A DNA stretch of 64,000 nucleotides from Bifidobacterium asteroides (GCF_030758775.1 NZ_CP132384.1:1922001-1986000); one strand, 5' to 3'. Positions 1 to 10,844 are shown, numbered from the stretch's first letter. The notes: generated from the sequence alone by a model not told the origin. Numbers and translations are program-made.

Positions 1-1064
1 GCAGGGTTGAAGGAGGACAGGGCCAGGCGGAAGCCCATGGGGTTCTTGACCAGGACCAGCTCAACCGGCGCGCCCCGGTAGGTGATGACCTCCCCGCGGC
101 CGAAGGCGGGCGTCACCTTGGACAGGGCGTCCATGAGCGCCGCATCATCAGGCTCCCTGTCCTCCAGAACGACCCTCACCAGCGCCAGGGCAGCGGCCGC
201 ATTGTAGAGGTTGTAGACGCCCTCCAGACGCAGAGCGGTCTCCAGGAGCCGACCGTCCAGGCGGAAGGCGGCCCTGTGGTCCATGACCCTTTCCAGGGTG
301 ACCTCGGCTGGCAGCCGGTGACCGGGGCGGACCGGGCGGGAAGCGCTGGCCGCACCGGCACCATCGGCACCCCGATCCGAGGCATGCATGTCGTCATCGG
401 TGGGGAAATAGCTCAGCAGATCGTCCGACAGGCCGAAGTAGGCCACACCGGTCTGGGCCGGCGTCTGAGCAGCCAGGCTGGCGATGCGTGGATCCTCCCG
501 GTTGAGGACCACCGTGCCCGTGGTGGCCTGGGCCACCTGACCCAGCAGCCGGGCAGTAGTATCGATTTCCCCGAACCGGTCCAGCTGGTCACGCATGACA
601 TTGAGCAGGAGGGCGTAGCGGGGCTTGACCTGCCGCACAAAGTGGACCGCATAGGCCTCGTCCAGCTCCAGGACGGCAATGTCAGCGTGCAGACGGCCGG
701 AGAGCCCCAGAGTGGAAACCAAGGCCGAGACCACGCCACGGGTGAAGTTGGACCCGGTCGGATTGGTGAAGACCTTGAGGCCCAGGGATTCCAGCATGGA
801 GGCGACCATTCGGGTGGTGGTGGTCTTGCCGTTGGTCCCCGAGACCAGAACCACCCCGCGAGGCAGCCCCGACAGGGTCCTGGCCAGGAAGCCCGGGTCG
901 ATCCGCTCCACCACCTTGCCAGGCAGGGCCGAACCGCCGTGATGGGACAGGCGCGAAACGTGGCGCACCGCCTTGCCGACCAGAAGGGCCAGGAGCGAGC
1001 GCCAAGGCCGACGGGGACGACCGGGCTGATCGGCAGGCTGCGCCTTGGAAGTCTTGGACCGCAT
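1..1064 (-). CDS. murT: Lipid II isoglutaminyl synthase ATP-binding subunit MurT (partial, C-terminus beyond the left edge)
   Basis: A Mur-ligase-family protein that, with the glutaminase GatD, amidates the D-glutamate of lipid II in the cytoplasm. Translating the minus strand from the ATG at 1064 gives a P-loop SGTNGKTTTTRM at about residues 75-86, then LNVMRDQLDRFGE and NREDPRIASLA, all typical of the Mur ligase central domain in the MurT branch (DUF1727 family). The reading frame is still open at base 1, so the C-terminal part is missing. The start lies 2 bp after the dnaB stop, so the two genes are probably co-transcribed. Odd point: the region where MurT normally carries a four-cysteine zinc ribbon (about residues 200-260 here) is a Gly/Ala/Asp-rich stretch with no cysteine. 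The family assignment is firm. Confidence 0.9.
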   Translation of the reverse strand, partial: MRSKTSKAQPADQPGRPRRPWRSLLALLVGKAVRHVSRLSHHGGSALPGKVVERIDPGFLARTLSGLPRGVVLVSGTNGKTTTTRMVASMLESLGLKVFTNPTGSNFTRGVVSALVSTLGLSGRLHADIAVLELDEAYAVHFVRQVKPRYALLLNVMRDQLDRFGEIDTTARLLGQVAQATTGTVVLNREDPRIASLAAQTPAQTGVAYFGLSDDLLSYFPTDDDMHASDRGADGAGAASASRPVRPGHRLPAEVTLERVMDHRAAFRLDGRLLETALRLEGVYNLYNAAAALALVRVVLEDREPDDAALMDALSKVTPAFGRGEVITYRGAPVELVLVKNPMGFRLALSSFNP

Positions 1065-1066
1065 GA

Positions 1067-2488
1067 TCAGACCCCTCCCTGCTGGTAGTCCTGGGGCATG
1101 TCCTTGAACTTGGACTTCTCGCCCAGGAAGGCCAGCTTGAAGGTGTCGGTGGGGCCGTTGCGGTGCTTGGCCAGAATGATGTCGGCCTCCCCCGGGCGGT
1201 CCTCCTTGTTGTAGAAGTCCGGCCGGTGGACCAGGAAGACCACGTCGGCATCCTGCTCGATGGATCCCGATTCACGCAGGTCGGAGAGCATGGGCTTCTT
1301 GTCGTTGCGCATCTCGGGACCACGGTTGAGCTGGCTCAGCGCCACCACCGGGACCTCCAGCTCCTTGGCCAGCAGCTTCAGGGCGCGCGAGAAGTCGGAG
1401 ACCTCCTGCTGGCGGGATTCGACCCGCTTGCCCGAGGTCATCAGCTGCAGGTAGTCGATGACCACCAGCTTCAGGTCGTTGGTCTGCTTGAGGCGACGGC
1501 ACTTGGCGCGGATCTCCATCAGGCTCATGTTGGGCGAATCGTCCAGGAAAAGCGGGGCGTCCTGGAGTCTGCTCCAGAAGGTGTTCAGGGTGTTCCAACG
1601 CTCAGGGGTGATGTCGTCCGCCCGGCGCAGGGCGACCAGGGGGATGTCGGTCTCGGCCGAGATGATGCGCTGGGCCAGCTCGTTCTTGCTCATCTCCAGG
1701 GAGAAGACCACTGTGGTCATGTTGTTGTGGAGGGCCGCGGCACGGGCGAAGTCGATGCCCAGGGTGGACTTGCCCATGGCGGGGCGGCCGGCCACCACGA
1801 TCATCTGCCCGGGCTGCAGGCCCTGGGTCACGTCGTCGATGCTCTTGAAACCGGTGGGCACGCCCCGCTCCATGTCGCCGTTCTGCAGCTTGTCCAGCTG
1901 GTCCAGGGTGTCGTGGACGACCGGCCCGATGGCCTCATAATCCTGGCGGACCCTGCCCACGCTCATCTCGTAGACCTCGGCCTGGGCCAGGTTGACGATG
2001 TCCTCCGCCTGGGAGCCCTCGGCCGAGTAGCCCAGCTGGGCGATCTTGGTGCCGGCCGCGATCACATTGCGCAGGATGGCCCGCTGGTGGACGATTTCCG
2101 CATAGTAGGTGGCGTTGGCGGCTGTAGGGACCGAGGCCACCAGGGAGTGCAGATAGTCGGTGCCCCCCACCTTCTCCAGGTCCCCGGACTTGAGCAGCTC
2201 GTTGGCCACCAGGACCGCATCCACCGGCTGGGAGGCCGAGAAGAGGGTGACGATGGCCTCGTAGATGGTCTGATGCTTGGGCTGATAGAAGTCGGATATG
2301 TCGATCATCTGGCTGACCTCGCCGATGGCATCCTTGCTCATGAGCATGCCGCCCAGGACGGCCATCTCCGCATCGTCGTCATGCGGGGGCACCCGGTCGA
2401 AGAGCATGTCGCGGCCGGTCTGGGCATGTTCGGTGGGACGCTGTTCGGGGTGGGTGTAGTCGGTGTAATCGTCGGAAGCCATAGCCAC
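1067..2488 (-). CDS. dnaB: Replicative DNA helicase DnaB
   Basis: Hexameric helicase that unwinds DNA at the replication fork, about 473 aa, the usual length. The N-terminal primase-interaction domain begins PPHDDDAEMAVLGGMLMSKDAI. The RecA-like motor domain has Walker A GRPAMGKSTLG, then VFSLEMSKNELAQRI, the Walker B stretch LVVIDYLQLM and the hexamer motif SRQQEVSDFSRALKLLAKEL. No intein interrupts it. The first possible start is GTG at 2488, with an ATG two codons inside at 2482; neither has a strong ribosome binding site. murT follows immediately. Two DnaA-box-like nonamers lie upstream, at 2615-2623 and 2657-2665. Confidence 0.97.
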   Translation of the reverse strand: MAMASDDYTDYTHPEQRPTEHAQTGRDMLFDRVPPHDDDAEMAVLGGMLMSKDAIGEVSQMIDISDFYQPKHQTIYEAIVTLFSASQPVDAVLVANELLKSGDLEKVGGTDYLHSLVASVPTAANATYYAEIVHQRAILRNVIAAGTKIAQLGYSAEGSQAEDIVNLAQAEVYEMSVGRVRQDYEAIGPVVHDTLDQLDKLQNGDMERGVPTGFKSIDDVTQGLQPGQMIVVAGRPAMGKSTLGIDFARAAALHNNMTTVVFSLEMSKNELAQRIISAETDIPLVALRRADDITPERWNTLNTFWSRLQDAPLFLDDSPNMSLMEIRAKCRRLKQTNDLKLVVIDYLQLMTSGKRVESRQQEVSDFSRALKLLAKELEVPVVALSQLNRGPEMRNDKKPMLSDLRESGSIEQDADVVFLVHRPDFYNKEDRPGEADIILAKHRNGPTDTFKLAFLGEKSKFKDMPQDYQQGGV

Positions 2489-2614
2489 GATTCTACGAAG
2501 AGGGCCGTCCTTGACAGCCCTGGGAAGCGGATTTCACCCAAGGCATTCACCAGGAGGCGCCGAGCTCTCTGGATGCAGCATAGAGTCGCTCCTGCATGTG
2601 TACAGAAAAATAAG

Positions 2615-2665
2615 TTATCCACATTCAAGGCGTGTCCTAGAGGACATGTGCGCAACTTATCCACC
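2615..2665 (+). promoter_or_regulatory. Pair of DnaA-box-like sites upstream of dnaB
   Basis: TTATCCACA at 2615-2623 is the consensus DnaA nonamer. TTATCCACC at 2657-2665 differs by one base. Both are on the same strand with 42 bp between their starts, about four helical turns. They lie 130-180 bp upstream of dnaB, between it and the divergent MATE gene. DnaA control of dnaB transcription is an inference. Confidence 0.55.
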
Positions 2666-2815
2666 TCATGGGTATAACTCTGTGCAAAACTTGGGGACAG
2701 TCTTCCACATCATCAATCCAGCTTGCACTCAAGGCTGTTTGGTGATACGTCATCTGCCGGCAGGGCGTCCACGGACTGGCTTTCAGGGGTTGTGCATTCA
2801 GTCCAGAGCATTAGC

Positions 2816-4216
2816 ATGGCGTCCATGCGCAGCCACAGGAACATTCCCGAAACCAAGACCGGATCAATCACGCCGGAAGAACGGCGGGCGACCTACCGGA
2901 CCATTGCCGGACTGGCCATACCCACCTTCGGCCAGCTGATCGCCTCCCCGCTCTTCGTCATGATCGACACCGCCATCGTGGGCCACATCAGCGACTCGGC
3001 CCTGGCCGGGCTCTCCATCGGATCCACCGTGGTGCTGACCACTGTGGGCCTGTGCATCTTCCTGGCCTACGGGACCACCTCCCAGGTGGCCCGGCTCATG
3101 GGCGCCGGCCGCCGACGGGAGGGCATGCAGGCCGGTGTGGACGGCATGTGGCTGGCCTTCGTCATCGGCCTGGTCGTCTGCGCTGTTCTCCTGGCTTTGA
3201 GCCGGCCCATCTGCAGCCTGATGGGAGCCCGCGGACCGGTCCTGCAGGCGGCGCAGACCTATCTGAATGCCCTGGTCTTCGGCCTTCCGGCCATGCTCCT
3301 GGTCTACGCGGCCAACGGCATCTTCCGTGGATTGCAAAAGGTAAAGATCACCCTGGTGGCCGCCGTGTCGGGCGCTATCCTCAACACCGCTTTTGAGGTC
3401 CTTCTGGTCTTCGGTCTGCACATGGACATTCTGGGTTCGGGCCTGGCCACCCTGATCGCCGAGTGGGCCATGGGGCTCTTCCTGACCATCCCCGCCCTGG
3501 TCTGGGCCCGTCGGGAAGGCGCCCAGCTGCGGCCCCGGCTCTCAGGCATGGCGGCCAGCATGGGCGACGGCTTCCCGCTCTTCCTGCGGACCCTGGCCCT
3601 GCGGGTCTGCCTCTTTATGACCGTGGTGGCTGCGGCCCACCTTGGCGAGCAGGTGCTGGCGGCCTACCAGGGGGTCAACTCGGCCTGGAACTTCGGACTG
3701 AACATGCTGGACGCCGTGGGCATCGCCGGTCAATCCCTGGTAGCCACCGAGCTGGGCGCCGGACAGCGGTCGAGGGCACGGGTCATGACCGACCTGTCAG
3801 CCAAGGCCGGCATGGCCATGGGAGTGCTGGTCGGACTGGTCATGATCGCCCTAGGCCTCTTCGCCGCCCCCCTGTTCAGCCCAACGCCGGCCATCAGATC
3901 GCTGATCACCGTGGGCATGATCGTCCAGGGGGCCTTCATGCCCGTCGCCGGATGGATGTGGGCACTGGACGGGATCCTGATCGGAGCCGGGGACTATCGC
4001 TACCTGGCAGCCACCTGCTCCCTGACGGCTGTGATCTACGTGATCGGCCTGCTAGGCATGACTGCTCTGGCCGTGAACTGGACACCCACCTGGCGGATAG
4101 CCATGCTCTGGGCCGTGCTCAATGTTCTCTTCATCGGCGTCAGGGCCATCTGCAATGGCCTGAGAACGCGCACCGATGTCTGGATGGGAACAATCGACCA
4201 GGCCAGCCAAGCCTGA
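2816..4216 (+). CDS. MATE-family efflux transporter (DinF-like)
   Basis: Integral membrane exporter of the multidrug and toxin extrusion family, which uses H+ or Na+ gradients to expel drugs or metabolites. From the ATG at 2816 the protein has 466 aa and about 12 hydrophobic segments. Typical MATE/DinF stretches are GLAIPTFGQLIASPLFVMID near the N-terminus, NGIFRGLQKVKITL around the middle, and AYQGVNSAWNFGLNMLDAVGIAGQSL in the second half. The frame is open further upstream to 2723, but the added residues look non-coding; an alternative ATG lies at 2825. No clear Shine-Dalgarno is visible. It is divergent from dnaB and convergent with glnB. The substrate cannot be told. Confidence 0.88.
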   Translation: MASMRSHRNIPETKTGSITPEERRATYRTIAGLAIPTFGQLIASPLFVMIDTAIVGHISDSALAGLSIGSTVVLTTVGLCIFLAYGTTSQVARLMGAGRRREGMQAGVDGMWLAFVIGLVVCAVLLALSRPICSLMGARGPVLQAAQTYLNALVFGLPAMLLVYAANGIFRGLQKVKITLVAAVSGAILNTAFEVLLVFGLHMDILGSGLATLIAEWAMGLFLTIPALVWARREGAQLRPRLSGMAASMGDGFPLFLRTLALRVCLFMTVVAAAHLGEQVLAAYQGVNSAWNFGLNMLDAVGIAGQSLVATELGAGQRSRARVMTDLSAKAGMAMGVLVGLVMIALGLFAAPLFSPTPAIRSLITVGMIVQGAFMPVAGWMWALDGILIGAGDYRYLAATCSLTAVIYVIGLLGMTALAVNWTPTWRIAMLWAVLNVLFIGVRAICNGLRTRTDVWMGTIDQASQA

Positions 4217-4226
4217 AGAGCCATAG

Positions 4227-4282
4227 AAAAAGCAGGACCCCGACTGCCGGACCATAAATCGGTCACAGCGACGGGATCCTGC
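4227..4282 (-). terminator. Rho-independent terminator of the amtB-glnB operon
   Basis: Read on the minus strand, GCAGGATCCCG pairs with CGGGGTCCTGC (one mismatch, extended by CGCTG/CAGTC), followed by five Ts at 4231-4227. It lies between the convergent 3' ends of glnB and the MATE gene. Confidence 0.65.
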
Positions 4283-4306
4283 GAAACTGGTCAGCGGGTA
4301 GCTGCC

Positions 4307-5928
<1,622 letters not shown>

Positions 5929-6118
5929 GCCTACACCTCTCTTTTCCCCATCCGGGCGGGCAGTCCCCAATAAAGAGGACTTTCCTCCGGACAGCCTACG
6001 TCAGATTCTCTTCCACTTCCCGATTCATCAAACAGGAAGAGGATGACGGTCAGGTCACCGCCGCATTACCTGCGGGTGACTATTGGATGACCACCGTATG
6101 ACCAACCGGCCGGCTGGA

Positions 6119-7336
6119 CTACTCGTCTCCCAGGATGCCGTCGACAAAGGACTCGGGATCGAAAACGGCCAGATCGTCGGGCCCCTCGCCCAGCCCGACC
6201 AGCTTGACGGGCACGCCCAGCTCCCGCTGGACAGATATGACAATGCCGCCCTTGGCCGAGCCGTCCAGCTTAGTCAGGACAATGCCTGTGATCCCGATGG
6301 CCTGGGCGAAGACCTTGGCCTGGATCATCCCGTTCTGCCCGGTAGTGGCATCCAGAACCAGCAGAACCTCGTCCACAGGCAGGTTCTTCTCGATCACCCG
6401 CCGGATCTTGCCCAGTTGGTCCATCAGATTGGCCTTGTTCTGCAGGCGCCCGGCTGTGTCCACAATGAGGACATCTGCCTGATCATTTTTGGCCCGTTCC
6501 GCGGCTTCAAAAGCCACCGAGGCCGGATCTGCACCGTCACGGTCGCTGCGGACCACGGGCACACCCACCTTGCCGCCCCAGGTTTCAAGCTGGTCAGCGG
6601 CGGCGGCACGGAAGGTATCGGCGGCACCCATGACCACTGACTTGCCATCGGCCACGAACAGCCTGGCCAGCTTGCCCGCCGTGGTGGTCTTGCCTGTGCC
6701 GTTGACGCCCACCATGATGATGACCGACGGCCTGTTGGCCTGAGGACGGGCAGCCGCCAGAGTCCGATCCATATCGGGGTCGACCAGATCGATCAGGCGC
6801 TGACGAAGGCCACGACGCACGGCTGCGGGGTCCTTCTGCCCTGTGATCCGAGCATCGTCACGCAATTGCTTCACCAGCTGTTCGCTGGCCTCGGCACCCA
6901 CATCCGCCATGAGCAGGGTGTCTTCCACATCCTCCCAGTCGGACTCGCTCAGATGATCCTTGGTCAGAATGGCAAAGAGGGCCTTGCCAAAGGGGTTGGG
7001 GCTCTTGGCCAGCCTGGCCTTGAGTCTGGTCATACGGGATGCAGAGGCCTCCGGATGAGCCAGCTCCTCCTGCGCCGACGATGCCGCTTGCTCAACCGAG
7101 GACGGCTGACTGGACTCCTTTGAATCGACTGAGCCGGAACCCGTAGAAGCGTCCAGATCGGGAGAAGCACCCGATGCATGCGAATCCGCTGGGGAGGCAT
7201 CAGACTCTTGCACCCTGTCGGAGCGAGTGGAATCCCCCTGGGACCGGCGTTTACGGACCGCCACCAGAATGCCGACCACGGCCAGCACCAGGACGATCAG
7301 CACCGCGATAAGAATAAGGAGCTGCTGTGTTGTCAT
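6119..7336 (-). CDS. ftsY: Signal recognition particle receptor FtsY
   Basis: GTPase that docks SRP-ribosome complexes at the membrane. About 405 aa from the ATG at 7336 (MTTQQLLILIAV...); an upstream ATG at 7366 would add ten residues. An N-terminal transmembrane helix is followed by an acidic, Ser/Asp-rich linker (about residues 30-100), as in actinobacterial FtsY. The NG domain has the G1 motif GVNGTGKTTTAGKLA, the stretch DTFRAAAADQLETWG, G3 DTAGRLQNKANLMDQL and G4 TKLDGSAKGG, and ends near GEGPDDLAVFDPESFVDGIL. It is preceded by a small membrane-protein gene on the same strand. Confidence 0.97.
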   Translation of the reverse strand: MTTQQLLILIAVLIVLVLAVVGILVAVRKRRSQGDSTRSDRVQESDASPADSHASGASPDLDASTGSGSVDSKESSQPSSVEQAASSAQEELAHPEASASRMTRLKARLAKSPNPFGKALFAILTKDHLSESDWEDVEDTLLMADVGAEASEQLVKQLRDDARITGQKDPAAVRRGLRQRLIDLVDPDMDRTLAAARPQANRPSVIIMVGVNGTGKTTTAGKLARLFVADGKSVVMGAADTFRAAAADQLETWGGKVGVPVVRSDRDGADPASVAFEAAERAKNDQADVLIVDTAGRLQNKANLMDQLGKIRRVIEKNLPVDEVLLVLDATTGQNGMIQAKVFAQAIGITGIVLTKLDGSAKGGIVISVQRELGVPVKLVGLGEGPDDLAVFDPESFVDGILGDE

Positions 7337-7385
7337 AGGTACCAGCCTAAAGGCGAAAAGGGACACAGACGGTCACCACCAACGA

Positions 7386-7958
7386 TCACTTTCCGCTTGG
7401 ATAGCTCGTTCCCGCCTGCGAACCGCTCTTGACTGCTGGCATGACGTCGGAGGTGGTGGACTGAGGCTCCCGTCGCTGCGAACGCGAAGGCTCAGGGCTG
7501 GGTGATCGCAGGGTGGAGTTCCTGGGAGCTGGAGGCCCAGAGGCCGTAGAAGCCAACTGCGCGGCATTCTTCTGTTGTCTCGGGCTGACCGACGATGCGG
7601 AATCGCTGCTCGGTGGCGGGGGCAGATTTATTTCGTCCGTGGAATCGGAGGCCAGCATGCCTCGAACTTCCACCACGGAGGAGGAATTGACATAGACCGG
7701 ATAGGGATGTTCGGAATCTTCAGCGGTTGATGCATCCTCGCCCGATCCAGGGGCGAAAGACAGATGCCCCCCTGCTACACGTGGCAACTGATTCTCTCGC
7801 TCCTGCTGACGGCGGGCGGCCCTGTGCACACGCTCATTCAGAGACTGGGAGAAAGCACGGTCCTGGGACTCGCCAAGCGCCAGACGCATGACGAATACGA
7901 TGAATGCCGCCACCACCAGCACCCATATCAGGACAATCAGCCAGACCATATACGCCAT
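7386..7958 (-). CDS. Small membrane-anchored hypothetical protein
   Basis: 190 aa, not assignable to a family. One N-terminal transmembrane helix (MAYMVWLIVLIWVLVVAAF) is followed by a basic helical segment rich in Arg/Gln/Glu and a long low-complexity tail of Ser, Pro and Asp. The protein is probably anchored with the polar tail in the cytoplasm, judging by the Arg-rich stretch after the helix. It lies 50 bp upstream of ftsY in the same direction. Base composition matches its neighbours, so it is likely a native gene. No function is proposed. Confidence 0.6.
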   Translation of the reverse strand: MAYMVWLIVLIWVLVVAAFIVFVMRLALGESQDRAFSQSLNERVHRAARRQQERENQLPRVAGGHLSFAPGSGEDASTAEDSEHPYPVYVNSSSVVEVRGMLASDSTDEINLPPPPSSDSASSVSPRQQKNAAQLASTASGPPAPRNSTLRSPSPEPSRSQRREPQSTTSDVMPAVKSGSQAGTSYPSGK

Positions 7959-8028
7959 TCTCTCAGAAGAACGCCGCAGACGCGCTAAGACACGAGGAAT
8001 CTATCGGTCTCTTTCACACTGGTTCATG

Positions 8029-8601
8029 CTAACGCGTTCTTTGGCCTGTTCGTTCCGCAGGCAAATCAATCCAATACCGCTCTACTGGATGACCAGATCG
8101 GCTGGGGAGCACATTCTCCAGTTGCCCGCCACGCGAGAGGATGGTCCGGCGACTGGCCAGATTCGATGGGGAACAAGTAATCAGGACCCTACTCATGCCC
8201 AGAGTGGCAGCTTGTCGAAGACATTCATCCAGCATCAGCCCGGCATAGCCCAGCCGGCGACAATCCGGACGAACTGAATAGCCGATGTTGCCGCCCGTAC
8301 GCAGAAGGGCCTGCGTAAGCTGCAACCTCAGCTGAATCATCCCCACCAGTTTGCCGCTGGGATCCAGGGCGGCGAACTGCAGGGCGGGCACAAATCCCGG
8401 CGGCAGATCATCGCCACGCGCCTGACGAGCCACCTCGGGCAGACCCGACCGACGAACTTCATCCAGGCTGTGGCAGTCCTCCAAGGGGCCGAGACCAGCC
8501 GCTTCATCCTGAGGCTGAGAACGGCAGGCCTGCAGATATTCCCAGATCATTTCGGCATCCACCGCCCCCGGCCGGTCCAACCTCACCAGACGGATTCCCA
8601 T
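8029..8601 (-). CDS. GNAT-family N-acetyltransferase
   Basis: 190 aa protein of the Gcn5-related acetyltransferase fold, most like the predicted-acetyltransferase group that carries an N-terminal extension. The GNAT core is seen in FAALDPSGKLVGMIQLRLQL (beta strands 2-4), GGNIGYSVRPDCRRLGYAGLMLDECL (beta 4 and the acetyl-CoA pyrophosphate loop, here RRLGYA) and RVLITCSPSNLASRRTILSRGG (beta 5 and following helix). The acceptor substrate is unknown. It starts MGIRLVRLDRPG at 8601, with a 310-bp AT-richer gap upstream. Confidence 0.85.
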   Translation of the reverse strand: MGIRLVRLDRPGAVDAEMIWEYLQACRSQPQDEAAGLGPLEDCHSLDEVRRSGLPEVARQARGDDLPPGFVPALQFAALDPSGKLVGMIQLRLQLTQALLRTGGNIGYSVRPDCRRLGYAGLMLDECLRQAATLGMSRVLITCSPSNLASRRTILSRGGQLENVLPSRSGHPVERYWIDLPAERTGQRTR

Positions 8602-8911
8602 GGTCCACCTCTTCTGTCGAGTGCTTGACCACCACTTTGTGTTTCAGCTTACCTGAGCAGCATTCAACGGAACTGGGGTTCCAAAGCGAACAAGTGTCGC
8701 CAGGACATGGCGTGCATAACTCAATAGTTGGAACTCAATACAGCAAGAATCACAATGTGCACTAATAGTTCAACAAAAGTTCTCCCAAACTTAAGTTCTG
8801 GGTTTTAGTACCTGGCTTCGCCTTCATCTGGTCAACGAAAACATAGAACTGGCGTCTGGCGTTCTTTCTGCTTTTCTCCTCCCAATGCCCCGAATGGCTG
8901 GTCATGGACCG
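8602..8911. other. Intergenic region between the GNAT gene and the NarL-type regulator
   Basis: About 310 bp with no open frame of note. It must carry the promoter of the GNAT gene (minus strand). Short partial repeats of AATAGTTGGAACTCAATA type occur around 8720-8775. No hairpin terminator stands out. Confidence 0.5.
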
Positions 8912-9586
8912 TCAGTCAGACATTCCGGCCTGAAACCATGTGATGACAATTTGCGTACGATCTCGCAGACCAGTCTTGTCAAGTATGCGGCTTACGTAGC
9001 GCCGGACGGAGGTAGTTTCGAGAGTGAGGCGCTGGGCTATTTCCTGGTTGGAGAGACCTTGAGCGATGAGCCCGGCTATCTCGTACTCCCTGGGGGTCAG
9101 CTTATCCAGCTGCTGCCTGGCCTGCGGATCACTGACCTTATGCCGGGCATAGGCTCTGTCGCGGTTGATGAGCTCCGCTGTAATACGGGGGGTGAGCACT
9201 GCGTCCCCATCGGCCACTGCGTGAATGGCTCGGTGCAGGTCTCTGGTGGATACGTCCTTGAGCAGAAAGCCGTAGGCACCTGCGCGCAGACCGGTGAAGG
9301 CGTAGTCGTCTTCGTCATAGGTGGTCAGGATCAGCGTACGAATCTCGGGGAACTCCTTGGCAATGACCGCAGTGGCGCTGATGCCGTCCATCACCGGCAT
9401 GCGGACATCCATAAGAATCACCCGAGGCAACGGCTGGGCGGCTGTTTCCATCTCTCGAAGCATGGTCACCGCCTCCTGACCATTGGAGGCTTGTCTGACG
9501 ACCTGCAAATCGTGGTCGGCCTCGATCATGCGGACCAACCCCTTGCGGAGGAGCGCAAGGTCATCGACCAGCATCAGGTCAATCAT
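8912..9586 (-). CDS. NarL/LuxR-family response regulator
   Basis: 224 aa. The receiver domain has phosphoacceptor Asp60 in ILMDVRMPVMDG, acidic pair at D8-D9, Thr in LILTTYDED and Lys in FLLKDVS. The C-terminal LuxR-type HTH is KLTPREYEIAGLIAQGLSNQ and onward. Its start overlaps the end of the histidine kinase gene by 8 bp, so translation is coupled. With the kinase and the ABC transporter upstream it forms one operon, probably sensing a cell-envelope-active compound and controlling the transporter; the inducer is an inference. Confidence 0.95.
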   Translation of the reverse strand: MIDLMLVDDLALLRKGLVRMIEADHDLQVVRQASNGQEAVTMLREMETAAQPLPRVILMDVRMPVMDGISATAVIAKEFPEIRTLILTTYDEDDYAFTGLRAGAYGFLLKDVSTRDLHRAIHAVADGDAVLTPRITAELINRDRAYARHKVSDPQARQQLDKLTPREYEIAGLIAQGLSNQEIAQRLTLETTSVRRYVSRILDKTGLRDRTQIVITWFQAGMSD

Positions 9587-10844
9587 GGGCGTTGCCCTCT
9601 TTCTCGCTGGTGCCAGGCAGAACGGCTTCTACTGTCCATCCTCCATTCTTGCCCGGTCCGCAACTCAGACTCCCTCCCATCAGTCGGCATTGCTCGCCAA
9701 TCTGTTTGAGACCCACTCCTTGATGATCATGAATGGCCGGTTCCCAATCACCTAAGGTTTGCCCATGCCCATCCCCATGCCCATCGTCGCGGATGCTGAT
9801 TCGGAGGGTGCCGCCCTGCTCATAGTCGCGGGAGATGACGATGGTGCTCGGGTCTGAAGCGTGCCGGAGCGTGTTGGTGATTGCCTCCCTACTGATGATG
9901 AAGCAGAGGTTGTCCTGTCTGGGATCGTGCCGCCGATGCCCCGTTTCGGTAGACACGACAGCCAGACCAGCTGCGCGGGCATGGGCGATTACGGTGTCTA
10001 GCTCGTCGAGCGTGTGCAGCCTGGAACCAAACCTGTGCCCGTCATCATCGGACTCTTCAGGTAGTGCCTCATGCTCTTGGACAAGGGTACGAACAGCTTG
10101 TCGGGTGTCGGCCAACCCATCCCTGGCAACCTGATTAATGTCCTTAAGCACCTCTTGCAGCTCTTCGACCTCAGCCGAATCAGCGAATCCCTGGGTCAGG
10201 GCAATGATCGTGGTGAGATCATGGCCCACGCTGTCGTGCAACTCCCCCGCTACCTGGGCACGTGATACAGCCTGATCCCTTTGCCTGGCAAGCATCTCAG
10301 AGCGGATCCGCTCCTGCTCTTCGCGCTGCTGCGTCTCGCGTCGAATCCGGTAGGACCTGACAGCTACGGCAACGGCCGCGACCGCCATGATGACAGCCAT
10401 CCGGGCCGACCATTCCAAAAAGAGCATGTGCTCGGCATGCATGCTGACGGTGACCAGGCTGACGGCCGCAACTGCCTCACCCACACCTGCCGCAATCCTG
10501 GGTGCCGACGATAAGCAGACACAGAAATAGAGAGCCCCTACAAGTGGTATCAGGAAGCTATCGTCCGAGGTGGCAAATGACAGGCCGAGGTATAGCAGGG
10601 TCTCCATGGTCGTGATGAGCAGGGGAAGCTGTCTGCTCCAGTACAGCAGGCAGGAAGACAGAAGTCCGATCAGGCCAATGGCCGTCTTCCAAACGGGCAA
10701 AGGAATGTTCCCAGCCCAGACTGGAGGAAACGTGGGGGCGCTGACATAGAGAAGCGTATAAATCAGGCTCAGCAGAGGCATGACGAATCTGGCCAAGCGT
10801 TGATTGCTCAACAGCTCGAACAGGTTGGTTGCCATGCCCTTCAT
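9579..10844 (-). CDS. NarX-type sensor histidine kinase (HisKA_3)
   Basis: 421 aa. The N-terminal half has about five or six transmembrane helices (residues about 20-165) and no large extracellular sensor domain, like intramembrane-sensing kinases. The dimerisation/phosphoacceptor motif is GELHDSVGHDLT with His203. The HATPase domain has CFIISREAITNTLRHA (N-box), SIRDDGHGDGHG and HQGVGLKQIGEQCRLMGGSL. The ATG at 10844 follows GAGGGGGCGCG. It lies 38 bp after the permease gene in the same direction. Confidence 0.95.
   Translation of the reverse strand: MKGMATNLFELLSNQRLARFVMPLLSLIYTLLYVSAPTFPPVWAGNIPLPVWKTAIGLIGLLSSCLLYWSRQLPLLITTMETLLYLGLSFATSDDSFLIPLVGALYFCVCLSSAPRIAAGVGEAVAAVSLVTVSMHAEHMLFLEWSARMAVIMAVAAVAVAVRSYRIRRETQQREEQERIRSEMLARQRDQAVSRAQVAGELHDSVGHDLTTIIALTQGFADSAEVEELQEVLKDINQVARDGLADTRQAVRTLVQEHEALPEESDDDGHRFGSRLHTLDELDTVIAHARAAGLAVVSTETGHRRHDPRQDNLCFIISREAITNTLRHASDPSTIVISRDYEQGGTLRISIRDDGHGDGHGQTLGDWEPAIHDHQGVGLKQIGEQCRLMGGSLSCGPGKNGGWTVEAVLPGTSEKEGNAHD

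Noticed and set aside
1163-2677. Long plus-strand open frame opposite dnaB, and similar ones opposite murT (276-1088), amtB (4930-5973) and the kinase at 39148-40656
   Set aside because: They are antisense to well-conserved genes in GC-rich sequence. Their residues are dominated by Gly, His, Asp, Arg and Gln with no motif or ribosome binding site.
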